Shown piece by piece: positions 1 to 5,358 of a stretch of DNA of 7,377 bases. The translations under genes and the position numbers were made by a program. This DNA is from an uncultured Acidobacteriota bacterium. GTDB lineage: Bacteria > Acidobacteriota > Blastocatellia > Pyrinomonadales > Pyrinomonadaceae. Numbering within the stretch: position 1 is the first letter of the stretch; each line of letters begins with the position of its first letter. The notes under the pieces were generated by a model. That model did not search any database and was not told where the DNA came from. It was given only the letters and a program-made list of their open reading frames with translations. The stretch covers positions 1 to 7,377 of the forward strand of contig CAMLKY010000091.1 of NCBI GenBank assembly GCA_946480545.1, written 5' to 3'.

Positions 1-437
1 TACTTCGCCGCGGCTTCCGCCAATCCGCTGTCAGTCTGTGCCGAGCCCAGATTTCCGCTCACTTGGCGGACACTGTCCGCCACGGTCGTCAGACCATCGG
101 TAAGCGTGGATTTCTGTTCATCCAGCTTTCTAGTAGCTTTGTCGGTAACCGCCTCGTAAGCTTGTCCGGCCGTCTCCTTGGCCTGGTCGATAAAGCTCCG
201 GGCAGTCGCGGTTGCAGCCCCTGTCACACCGCCACCGCCACCGGCAGTACCGGAGGACGTCATCGGGGTTGAGGGCTGTGCCGAAGTCCCGGGCGACGAC
301 TGTGCAGATGATGTAGTCGATGTCTGACGTGTCGAAGTATCTGTCATCGAGCCGGCGGTGCCGGCCTCGGTATTCTTGTTCGACGGGTTCTCTTTTCCTC
401 CGCCTGTGCCGCTTTGTCTGTTCTGTGGATTCGCCAT
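1..437 (-). CDS. Low-complexity / amphipathic-helix protein, N-terminal part (envelope-stress type, partial)
   Basis: The frame is open from ATG at 437 to the window edge (145 codons plus two bases), so the C-terminus is missing. Residues 1-70 are a disordered stretch rich in Ser, Thr, Gly, Gln and Pro that ends in a run of five glycines. From about residue 78 the sequence becomes charged and helical, with Ala/Lys/Glu/Asp/Gln spacing as in apolipoprotein- or LEA-like coiled helices. No signal peptide is visible. This layout resembles proteins loosely annotated as nutrient-deprivation-induced in rhizobia and acidobacteria, which usually end in a transmembrane segment; that part lies outside the window, so the assignment is tentative. 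The start is supported by AAGGAGA (plus 448-454), 10 nt upstream. The frame is clean, and nothing better competes on the opposite strand. Confidence 0.72.
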   Translation of the reverse strand, partial: MANPQNRQSGTGGGKENPSNKNTEAGTAGSMTDTSTRQTSTTSSAQSSPGTSAQPSTPMTSSGTAGGGGGVTGAATATARSFIDQAKETAGQAYEAVTDKATRKLDEQKSTLTDGLTTVADSVRQVSGNLGSAQTDSGLAEAAAK

Positions 438-447
438 TTTATAAATC

Positions 448-454
448 TCTCCTT
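448..454 (-). promoter_or_regulatory. Shine-Dalgarno site of the partial gene at 1-437
   Basis: AAGGAGA on the minus strand lies 10 nt before the ATG at 437. It supports this start for a gene whose N-terminus is low complexity. Just upstream, plus 463-473 reads CGTCACTGACG, a small perfect palindrome that could be a protein-binding site. No promoter is convincing here. Confidence 0.6.
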
Positions 455-511
455 ATTCTTGCCGTCACTGACGACAGTAATCCCCGTTCACCTCTAACGA
501 GCGTAATAAAT

Positions 512-548
512 CGGTATGGTTTTTCTCTGTACTGCAAGAACCATACCG
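512..548 (-). other. Hairpin in the leader of the gene at 1-437
   Basis: CGGTATGGTT (512-521) is exactly complementary to AACCATACCG (539-548), and the stem can extend three more pairs inward (one G-U) around an 11-nt loop. It lies between the terminator at 639-668 and the start codon at 437. Read on the minus strand it is followed by ATTTATTACG, which is AT-rich but not a proper U-tract. A leader structure or a weak attenuator is as likely as a terminator. Confidence 0.45.
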
Positions 549-638
549 CCGCCTTTTCGCCGGTTTTTGAAATGAATCGGCGCGCATTACCTTTCTCGTC
601 TCGGATCGATGTATCAGATTCCAGCGCCGATGAGTTCC

Positions 639-668
639 AAAAAAATGAACGGGGCCCGTAGGCCCCGT
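639..668 (-). terminator. Rho-independent terminator of the RskA-like secreted protein gene
   Basis: ACGGGGCC (649-656) and GGCCCCGT (661-668) form a perfect 8-bp GC-rich stem with a 4-nt loop. On the minus strand it is followed after three bases by seven consecutive T residues (plus 639-645). It lies about 30 nt past the TAA at 699-701, so it should end that transcript and separate it from the gene at 1-437. Confidence 0.92.
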
Positions 669-698
669 GCTTCGTCTCGAATGCATCGACCGTGCTTG

Positions 699-1622
699 TT
701 ACGGCGAGACCGTGAAGACCGAATAGGTCCGGCTCGTCGGAATCATCACATCAGCATCCTCAGCGGTCACAAAGAGTCCGAAGTCCGCGAGCGAGGTTTC
801 GCTTCGGATCGCAGCTTCGTCACGCTTGCCCGAGTTGATCACCTGACCAAGCTTTGCGTACTGGCCGTCTGGCGAATACGTCCACAAGGTGAATCGCTTG
901 TTCTTCGGAACCTTGTTCATATCATCGAAATGCATGCGGACCTTCGTGGTCCCTTTGCTCCGCTTGATATACGCCTTCGCTTCAAGGCCCGTCAATTCGC
1001 CGCCGAATTTCATCTTTACTTCGCGCTCGTTATCGCCGAACGTGCCCACGTTCAGCAGCGGAACTTCATACGCTGCGGGCTCACGGCTGACGACCGACGG
1101 CGCTACCGCGACCACACGATTCTCCGACACGCGTTTCGGCACTACAGCATATCCGCTCGGTAGCGCACTGCGGTAGAAGACCGGCGTCGCCGTATCGATA
1201 GCCGTCAAACCTTCAGTCGGCGAAAGTACAAGCATGAACTGGTTCATCGGTGTTGAGAATTCAGCTTTGGCTATTCCGCCCTGGACACTGATCGGACCAA
1301 GCAACGTCGGAACGCCGGCTGGATCCACTGCATAGGCATACATGTTGGTAGTCGTGCCTGGAACGCCGGTGAGATCGACCCAGACCTTGGTCCCATCCGC
1401 GGCCCGCATCACACGAGCGACGCCCGTCGAACCCGTCACGGTCGTCAGTGGCATAAGGTTGACCGTAACCTCTTTCCCGACCGGATACTCGATCACTGTG
1501 TAGGTGCCGTCAGGATTCTGCGTAACCTCAGTCTTCGTTACAACCTTGGTCTCCTGCGCCAGCGCAGTCAGACCGAGAGAAAGGATCGTCAGAGCGATCA
1601 AAACAAATTTATATTTACTCAC
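699..1622 (-). CDS. Secreted protein with two RskA-like beta domains (307 aa)
   Basis: A lysine-containing n-region, a hydrophobic core (about residues 6-20) and ALA|QE at 20-24 make a good Sec signal peptide, cleaved after A22. The mature protein has no membrane segment and is probably periplasmic or released. Two similar segments, about 65-142 and 215-293, share one order: TGVAR or TGLEAK, then TKV, a beta strand, a VP turn, a hydrophobic strand with Y/TW-type residues, a PxG turn, LG, a variable loop, and a final F-x-L-x-V/T strand ending in E. This pattern resembles the extracytoplasmic domain of RskA-type anti-sigma factors, but the N-terminal zinc-finger and membrane anchor of those proteins are absent, so anti-sigma function is not implied. 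The start is GTG at 1622 with GGGAGGT 11 nt upstream. An intrinsic terminator follows. Exact role unknown. Confidence 0.85.
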   Translation of the reverse strand: MSKYKFVLIALTILSLGLTALAQETKVVTKTEVTQNPDGTYTVIEYPVGKEVTVNLMPLTTVTGSTGVARVMRAADGTKVWVDLTGVPGTTTNMYAYAVDPAGVPTLLGPISVQGGIAKAEFSTPMNQFMLVLSPTEGLTAIDTATPVFYRSALPSGYAVVPKRVSENRVVAVAPSVVSREPAAYEVPLLNVGTFGDNEREVKMKFGGELTGLEAKAYIKRSKGTTKVRMHFDDMNKVPKNKRFTLWTYSPDGQYAKLGQVINSGKRDEAAIRSETSLADFGLFVTAEDADVMIPTSRTYSVFTVSP

Positions 1623-1633
1623 TTTTTACTAGT

Positions 1634-1640
1634 ACCTCCC
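1634..1640 (-). promoter_or_regulatory. Shine-Dalgarno site fixing a GTG start
   Basis: GGGAGGT on the minus strand lies 11 nt before GTG at 1620-1622. No in-frame ATG lies near the signal peptide, so this site supports the GTG start and the full n-region of the signal peptide. Confidence 0.7.
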
Positions 1641-1797
1641 TTGCTCAATATTCTTTTCAAAAGGCGCGAATCGCCGCTTCGCATACGAGGCGCAAGCAAT
1701 GTTCCAGAGGAAGCAAATTACAGGGTTGTCAGGCAATTAGAGATGGGAGAATTTTTGGTAGTAGTGACGGAGCACTGGAGGCGCATTGAAAACAAAC

Positions 1798-1836
1798 ATG
1801 AAGAAAAGGCCGATGGTTTCTAAAACCAACGGCCTT
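1798..1836 (-). terminator. Rho-independent terminator of the FecR-like gene
   Basis: AAGGCCG-x-TGGTTT (1806-1819) pairs with AAACCA-x-CGGCCTT (1823-1836): 13 pairs with one A/A mismatch as read on plus and a 3-nt loop. On the minus strand the stem runs into TTTTCTT. It lies 24 nt after the TAA at 1860-1862. The rest of 1641-1797 holds no gene I can support and presumably carries the promoter of the RskA-like gene, though no good -35/-10 pair stood out. Confidence 0.85.
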
Positions 1837-1859
1837 AACTTAAAAGAGAAACCAGCTAA

Positions 1860-2519
1860 TTAACGAACGGGGCTGACGATCTCGTCGTCATCGTCGAACA
1901 CTGTGAAGACGAGGACTGCGCCGATAGCACCGCCGATCACGACGATCGGGATCCAGATGTTACCGTCATCGTCGTCATCGTCGTCGTCATCCTGTGCGAG
2001 TGAGGCACCGTTGTGGTAACGAACAGCACCGCTCTGTGCGGCTACAGTCGAACGGTCGGCGGCCACGTTTACTGTGAAGCTGCTTGCGGCATTGCCTTCG
2101 TTAGTGATGTTGTCATCCGGCGTGGTGATCTTGACCGCCACACCTTCGCTGTTGGCGACGCGAACAGTTCCGGTCGAAAGGACGCCGGTGATGCTGTTGT
2201 CGGAAACGTTGAGGGTGAGGGTCGAGCCCGGTCCGAGATTGACACGTCCAACCTTTCCGAAGTCGATGCTGGCTGAAGTTGTCTCGGTCGTAGCGATCGT
2301 TCCATTAGACAGGAACGTCCGGCCACTAAAGGACGGATCGCCGTTGACCAGAACGAATGGCTTCTCGCCACCCGCGGCCGTGCCTGTTACGGTGATCTCA
2401 CCGGCAAGCGAATTTTTATCAGGGAGCGCGAAAACAAACGTCGTCTGACAGGCGACGATAGCGATCGTCAGGACAAACACTGTCAGTTGCGAAAAAATCG
2501 AGCGATCCTTGCTCATCAT
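1860..2519 (-). CDS. FecR-like exported protein with poly-Asp run and C-terminal membrane segment (219 aa)
   Basis: Residues 1-31 are an export signal: K4/R6, then hydrophobic 12-31. Signal peptidase I could cut after FVFA (28-31). IVAC (21-24) also satisfies the lipobox pattern, so lipidation at C24 is possible. Residues about 38-170 are beta-rich and follow the FecR-domain rhythm: GRTFLSNGTI, a short strand with DFG, a VNLGPGST turn, a valine-rich 'stem' and KITTPDD. Nine aspartates (177-185) precede a hydrophobic segment (about 188-208) that is followed at once by DDDDE and a short tail. The mature protein would thus be an extracytoplasmic beta domain held by a C-terminal anchor with acidic patches on both sides. 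Its role is unknown; it has no TonB or sigma partner in view. ATG 2519 and ATG 2516 are adjacent, and AGGAGG lies 7 nt before the first. Confidence 0.83.
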   Translation of the reverse strand: MMSKDRSIFSQLTVFVLTIAIVACQTTFVFALPDKNSLAGEITVTGTAAGGEKPFVLVNGDPSFSGRTFLSNGTIATTETTSASIDFGKVGRVNLGPGSTLTLNVSDNSITGVLSTGTVRVANSEGVAVKITTPDDNITNEGNAASSFTVNVAADRSTVAAQSGAVRYHNGASLAQDDDDDDDDDGNIWIPIVVIGGAIGAVLVFTVFDDDDEIVSPVR

Positions 2520-2526
2520 TAGAGGT

Positions 2527-2532
2527 CCTCCT
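2527..2532 (-). promoter_or_regulatory. Shine-Dalgarno site of the FecR-like gene
   Basis: AGGAGG on the minus strand is 7 nt from the ATG at 2519 and 10 nt from the second ATG at 2516. Both starts are usable; the first has the better spacing. The 69-bp gap to mazG has AT-rich TAGATA/TACATT hexamers that could be a -10, but no clear -35 and no terminator. Confidence 0.7.
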
Positions 2533-2588
2533 ATAAAACTTTAATGTATCTAAACTGAAGATTCTGGTGTCTGACGGCCTATCGAGCA

Positions 2589-3389
2589 TCAATTTGCTTT
2601 GGCAATGTTCCAGAGAGCATCCATTTCTTCCAGTTCAGACTCCCCAATCCTTTTGCCCGCCGATTCTAGCTCCTTTTCAATAAATCGGAAACGCCGCCGG
2701 AATTTACGATTAGACCTTTTTAGGGCTGTTTCGGGTTCTATGTCAAGTCTTCGTGCGAGATTAACGACTGCGAAAAGCAAATCGCCGATTTCGGATTCTA
2801 CCTCAGCAGCATCCTCTTTGGCTATAGCTGTGTGAATCTCGGCGATCTCTTCCTCAATTTTTTCGAAGATCTGGGACGTCTCTTTCCAGTCGAAACCGAC
2901 CTTGGAAGCCCGTTTTGTCAGCTTCAAAGCCTCAAGAAGAGCGGGAAAATGAATCGGTACTTCATCAAGGATCGACTCGAGCTTGCGCACAGCTTTTCCC
3001 GACGCTTTCCGTTCGCTTGCTTTCAACTCATCCCAGTTGTCGAGCACATCCTGAGCGTGCTCGAGTTTTTTATCCCCAAAGACATGTGGATGACGAAGCA
3101 CGAGCTTCTGCACCACGCCGTCGGCGACGTCGTCGATCGTGAAATCGCCCTTTTCAGATGCGATCGTCGAATGAAATATCACCTGAAGAAGGAGGTCACC
3201 GAGCTCTTCGCGAAGGTTCGTCGTATCGCCTGTGGAATCGGCTTCCTGGATAGCGTCGAATGTTTCATATGCCTCTTCCAGGAGATACTGGGACAGCGAT
3301 GCATAAGTTTGCTCACGGTCCCATGGACACCCGCCCGGTGCCCGCAGCCGTGCCATGACCGCTACAAGCTCATCGAATGATCTGGACAT
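2589..3389 (-). CDS. mazG: Nucleoside triphosphate pyrophosphohydrolase MazG
   Basis: Cytoplasmic house-cleaning enzyme that hydrolyses (d)NTPs to NMP plus pyrophosphate. At 266 aa it matches the usual two-domain bacterial MazG length. The N-terminal domain shows GGCPWDREQT (19-28), the metal-binding LLEEAYE (E38, E39, E42) and EELGDLLLQV (E62, D65), followed by LRHPHVFGD (98-106). The C-terminal domain repeats the fold with E180/E181/E184, ESEIGDLLFAVVNLARR (E200, D203), and the KFRRRFRFIE helix (229-238). All expected acidic metal ligands are present in both domains, so the enzyme should be active. The ATG at 3389 has no Shine-Dalgarno; TAATAC ends only 4 nt before it. It is divergent from the DUF1844 gene and precedes the FecR-like gene by 69 bp; co-transcription is possible but unproven. 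Confidence 0.97.
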   Translation of the reverse strand: MSRSFDELVAVMARLRAPGGCPWDREQTYASLSQYLLEEAYETFDAIQEADSTGDTTNLREELGDLLLQVIFHSTIASEKGDFTIDDVADGVVQKLVLRHPHVFGDKKLEHAQDVLDNWDELKASERKASGKAVRKLESILDEVPIHFPALLEALKLTKRASKVGFDWKETSQIFEKIEEEIAEIHTAIAKEDAAEVESEIGDLLFAVVNLARRLDIEPETALKRSNRKFRRRFRFIEKELESAGKRIGESELEEMDALWNIAKAN

Positions 3390-3400
3390 GCACGTATTAT

Positions 3401-3456
3401 GAGTCTATTGAGTCTATGAGTCTATCGAGTCTCGATTCGACAGACTCCATAGACTC
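3401..3456. repeat. GAGTCTAT short tandem and inverted repeats in a divergent promoter region
   Basis: GAGTCTAT occurs at 3401-3408, 3410-3417 and 3418-3425, then GAGTCT at 3427-3432. The opposite orientation follows as AGACTC (3442-3447) and ATAGACTC (3449-3456). The two orientations can fold into an 8+6-bp stem with a single C/C mismatch and a 9-nt loop. The block fills most of the space between the divergent mazG and DUF1844 starts, so it lies upstream of, or inside the transcripts of, both genes. Confidence 0.85.
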
Positions 3457-3486
3457 GGACTGCCACGAATTGCTACTATCAAGACA

Positions 3487-3492
3487 TAATAT
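3487..3492 (+). promoter_or_regulatory. Candidate -10 hexamer of the DUF1844 gene
   Basis: TAATAT ends 7 nt before the ATG at 3500, the normal distance from a -10 box to +1. No good -35 is found 16-18 bp upstream, and no Shine-Dalgarno precedes the ATG. Together these suggest a transcript that starts at or beside the start codon (leaderless). Confidence 0.35.
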
Positions 3493-3499
3493 TGATTTT

Positions 3500-4057
3500 A
3501 TGATCGGACGAGACGACCAGGCTGAAGAGGTTACTTTCAAAGTCGCGGACAGACGCAAGTTCAATGCGGACGGTTCAGTGCGCGAGGGTGTGGTGTTGGA
3601 CGAGCCGAAGGCTGAGAAAGCAGCGGAATCGACATCCGCGAAAACAGAAGCTGCGGAGCCGTTTGCGGAATCTGATGAGAGCGCGGGGTTCACATCTGAG
3701 CCTGCGGGAGACGCCGACGCCGAGGATGATATTCCGGGTGCCGACGACCCGGCGAGCTTTGTCAATTTTCTTTCGACGCTCGCGACCAACGCGGCTGCAT
3801 CGCTGGGCGCCGTACCACACCCCGCGACCGGACAACGATCGCTCGATCTCGAGACCGGTAAGTACTGGCTTGATGTTCTCGGCATGATAAGGGAGAAGAC
3901 TAAAGGAAATCTTCACCCGCAGGAAGCACGTCTTCTCGACGGACTGCTCGCCGATCTTCGTATGCAGTATGTGACCGTGGTTCGTGCAACCGAAGACAAG
4001 CTGAAGGCACAAGCGGCCAAGAAATTTTCAAACGCGGACATTCTGGGAAAGAAATAG
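3500..4057 (+). CDS. DUF1844 domain protein (185 aa)
   Basis: Residues 9-33 (EEVTFKVADRRKF...REGVVL) are the typical opening of DUF1844 proteins. They are followed by a disordered, acidic and Ala/Glu/Ser-rich linker (about 34-83). The DUF1844 domain lies at about 84-158, from PASFVNFLSTLA through HPATGQ and LDLETGKYWLDVLGMI to LHPQEARLLDGLLADLRMQYV, and is mainly helical. The tail (159-185) is lysine-rich. Its function is unknown; the protein looks soluble and cytoplasmic. The frame runs back to an ATG at 3377, but the extra 41 codons translate the GAGTCTAT repeats and overlap mazG, and family similarity begins after M42 of that version, so 3500 is preferred. The PhnP-like gene follows after 85 bp on the same strand. 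Confidence 0.88.
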   Translation: MIGRDDQAEEVTFKVADRRKFNADGSVREGVVLDEPKAEKAAESTSAKTEAAEPFAESDESAGFTSEPAGDADAEDDIPGADDPASFVNFLSTLATNAAASLGAVPHPATGQRSLDLETGKYWLDVLGMIREKTKGNLHPQEARLLDGLLADLRMQYVTVVRATEDKLKAQAAKKFSNADILGKK

Positions 4058-4067
4058 ATCCTTAGCT

Positions 4068-4125
4068 CAGAGACCGCGGAGATCGCAGAATGCTTCCTGC
4101 CTTTCTGCCGTCTCCGCGGTCTCTG
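4068..4125. repeat. REP-like palindromic element between the DUF1844 and PhnP-like genes
   Basis: CAGAGACCGCGGAGA (4068-4082) is exactly complementary to TCTCCGCGGTCTCTG (4111-4125). After a 2x2 internal loop, GCAGAA (4085-4090) pairs with TTCTGC (4103-4108) around a 12-nt loop. The whole is a stem of about 21 pairs in 58 bp. No T-run follows on plus, so it is not a standard terminator, though it could slow or protect the transcript. Sequences of the type 'ctccgcggtctctgcg' are scattered intergenic repeats in many bacterial genomes; that this one is multicopy here is inference. Confidence 0.75.
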
Positions 4126-4142
4126 CGTTAGAATTACATTCG

Positions 4143-4907
4143 ATGAAAGTTACATTTCTCGGCACCGGCACCTCGACGGGCGTTCCGTCCATTGCCTGCG
4201 ACTGTGAAACGTGTCTTTCCGATGACCCTCGCGATAAACGTCTGCGTGTTTCGATTTTGGTCGAGCACCAGGGCAGCAAGATCCTCGTTGATACGTCGAT
4301 CGATTTTCGGCAGCAGGCACTACGGGCAAAGATCGAACGGATAGATGCGGTACTCATCACTCACTGTCACGTCGACCACGTCTTTGGCCTCGACGATATC
4401 CGGCCTCTCAACTTTCGTTACGGTGCCATGCCGATCTTCGCGAATGAGATCGCGTGGATCGATCTGCGACGTATCTTCCAGTACATATTTCAACCGGTAC
4501 ATTTCGGCGGCGGACTGCCGCAACTAATTCCGCACGTGGTACACGCAAAAGCGCCGTTCTGTATCGGCGCAGGCCTCGAGATCACGCCGCTGGAAGTGAT
4601 CCATGGAAAGCTGCCCGTGATCGCGTACAGGTTCAACGATTTTGCGTATGCAACTGATCTGAATTTTATTTCGGAAGAGACCATCGCCGGCCTGCAGGAC
4701 CTCGAAGTGCTGGTTCTGGACTGCGTTCGAATCAGACCGCACTCAACCCATCTCGGATTGAACGAAGCTCTCGAGTACATCGAACGCATAAAGCCCAAGC
4801 GCGCATTCCTGACGCACCTCAATCACGACGTACTCTACGAGCGAGATTCAAAACTCCTGCCGCCAAACGTAGAATTCGCCTACGACGGACTTGTGATCAA
4901 TCTCTAG
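4143..4907 (+). CDS. PhnP-like MBL-fold metal-dependent phosphodiesterase (254 aa)
   Basis: Starts MKVTFLGTGTSTGVP, the classic opening of PhnP-type metallo-beta-lactamase-fold hydrolases. THCHVDH (73-79) gives the metal ligands H74, H76, D78 and H79. Further likely ligands are H154 (VIHG), D172 (YATDL) and H225/H228 (THLNH). A Cys cluster C19-x-C21-xx-C24 matches the structural zinc site of E. coli PhnP. The length is also that of PhnP, which cleaves 5-phosphoribosyl 1,2-cyclic phosphate in phosphonate breakdown. No phn genes are seen here, so the substrate may be another cyclic phosphodiester, and no gene symbol is given. The protein is cytoplasmic, with no signal peptide. There is no clear Shine-Dalgarno; TAGAAT (4129-4134) lies 8 nt before the ATG, so a leaderless start is possible. 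Confidence 0.9.
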   Translation: MKVTFLGTGTSTGVPSIACDCETCLSDDPRDKRLRVSILVEHQGSKILVDTSIDFRQQALRAKIERIDAVLITHCHVDHVFGLDDIRPLNFRYGAMPIFANEIAWIDLRRIFQYIFQPVHFGGGLPQLIPHVVHAKAPFCIGAGLEITPLEVIHGKLPVIAYRFNDFAYATDLNFISEETIAGLQDLEVLVLDCVRIRPHSTHLGLNEALEYIERIKPKRAFLTHLNHDVLYERDSKLLPPNVEFAYDGLVINL

Positions 4908-4911
4908 TCTT

Positions 4912-5183
4912 AGTTCCTGGTTCCGAGTTTCTAGTTTCTAGTTCCTGGTTTCTAGTTCCGTCTTTGCGGCGGCGCGGCTTTGCGTGAACACCACGATAGT
5001 GAACGCGACACTCATTGCAATCTGTTGAGCCACCGTCGAAATGGGTTTTCTCGCAAAGCCGCGAGTCTTAAGGAGAACTAGAAACCAGAAACTAGAAACT
5101 AGAAACCAGAAACTAGAAACTCGAACCAGGAACTAGAAACCAGGAACTAGAAACTAGAAACTAGAAACTCGGAACCAGGAACT
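4912..5183. repeat. Nested inverted-repeat element built from a 7-bp unit
   Basis: The right arm has 15 tandem units at 5078-5181 (CTAGAAA with variants CCAGAAA, CCAGGAA, CTCGGAA; one unit is 6 bp). The left arm, 4912-4959 (48 bp), is the reverse complement of 5129-5183 (55 bp) except that the right copy has one additional 7-bp unit. Inside lie CGCGGCTTTGCG (4973-4984) and its exact complement CGCAAAGCCGCG (5052-5063), around a 67-bp centre without a credible ORF. It begins 5 bp after the PhnP-like stop codon. I see no transposase and no flanking target duplication. Confidence 0.85.
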
Positions 5184-5308
5184 CTCCCTTCCGGGTGTTA
5201 ACTTTTTGTTTCCCTTGGTAACCTTCACAACCTTCGATCGGTGCCGAATAAGCAAGCCGTACCGGCTTTCGGCCTGTAAAAATCGGGATTTTCTCGCCTA
5301 GCCATTAA

Positions 5309-5324
5309 CCACTATATTTTGTGT
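5309..5324 (+). promoter_or_regulatory. NrdR box upstream of nrdA
   Basis: The 16-mer CCACTATATTTTGTGT matches the known NrdR-box pattern (roughly ACACWATATATWGTGT) at 14 of 16 positions, with both half-sites intact. It abuts the -35 hexamer, so bound NrdR would block RNA polymerase when dATP is plentiful. NrdR boxes usually come in pairs three helical turns apart. About 29-30 bp downstream, CACTA...ATAGTCA (5339-5354) is a degenerate partner overlapping the -10. The nrdR gene itself is not in the window. Confidence 0.8.
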
Positions 5325-5352
5325 TGACAAAGGTGAGTCACTACCATATAGT
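5324..5352 (+). promoter_or_regulatory. Housekeeping-sigma promoter of nrdA
   Basis: -35 TTGACA (5324-5329) is consensus, the spacer is 17 bp, and -10 TATAGT (5347-5352) matches five of six. The expected start of transcription is near 5359. It overlaps the NrdR box by one base. Confidence 0.85.
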
Positions 5353-5358
5353 CAATAC

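Noticed and set aside
605..640. ECF-type promoter (GGAAC ... TCTGA, minus strand) for the gene at 1-437
   Set aside because: The spacer is about 3 bp shorter than usual and the motif overlaps the T-tract side of the terminator; chance cannot be excluded.
320..1176. Plus-strand ORFs opposite the secreted-protein and stress-type genes (320-661, 609-1163, 889-1176)
   Set aside because: They are antisense to genes with signal peptide, ribosome sites and terminators, have Arg/Ser-rich shadow composition, and one spans the terminator at 639-668.
1641..1823. 60-codon plus-strand ORF in the gap between the RskA-like and FecR-like genes
   Set aside because: No ribosome site, it runs into the terminator stem at 1806-1836, and it has no recognisable protein pattern.
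3377..3499. Longer N-terminus for the DUF1844 protein from ATG 3377
   Set aside because: It translates the GAGTCTAT repeats into low-complexity Ser/Asp sequence and overlaps mazG. Family-like sequence starts only after 3500.
5078..5183. CRISPR array
   Set aside because: The repeat unit is 7 bp with no spacers and no cas genes; it is a short tandem repeat.
5243..5296. Terminator for the PhnP-like gene at GCCGA/AAGCCG...CGGCTT/TCGGC (5243-5273) or at AAAATC/GATTTT near 5279-5292
   Set aside because: The first stem has a 6-nt bulge and no T-run on either strand. The second is weak and AT-only, with no GC stem.
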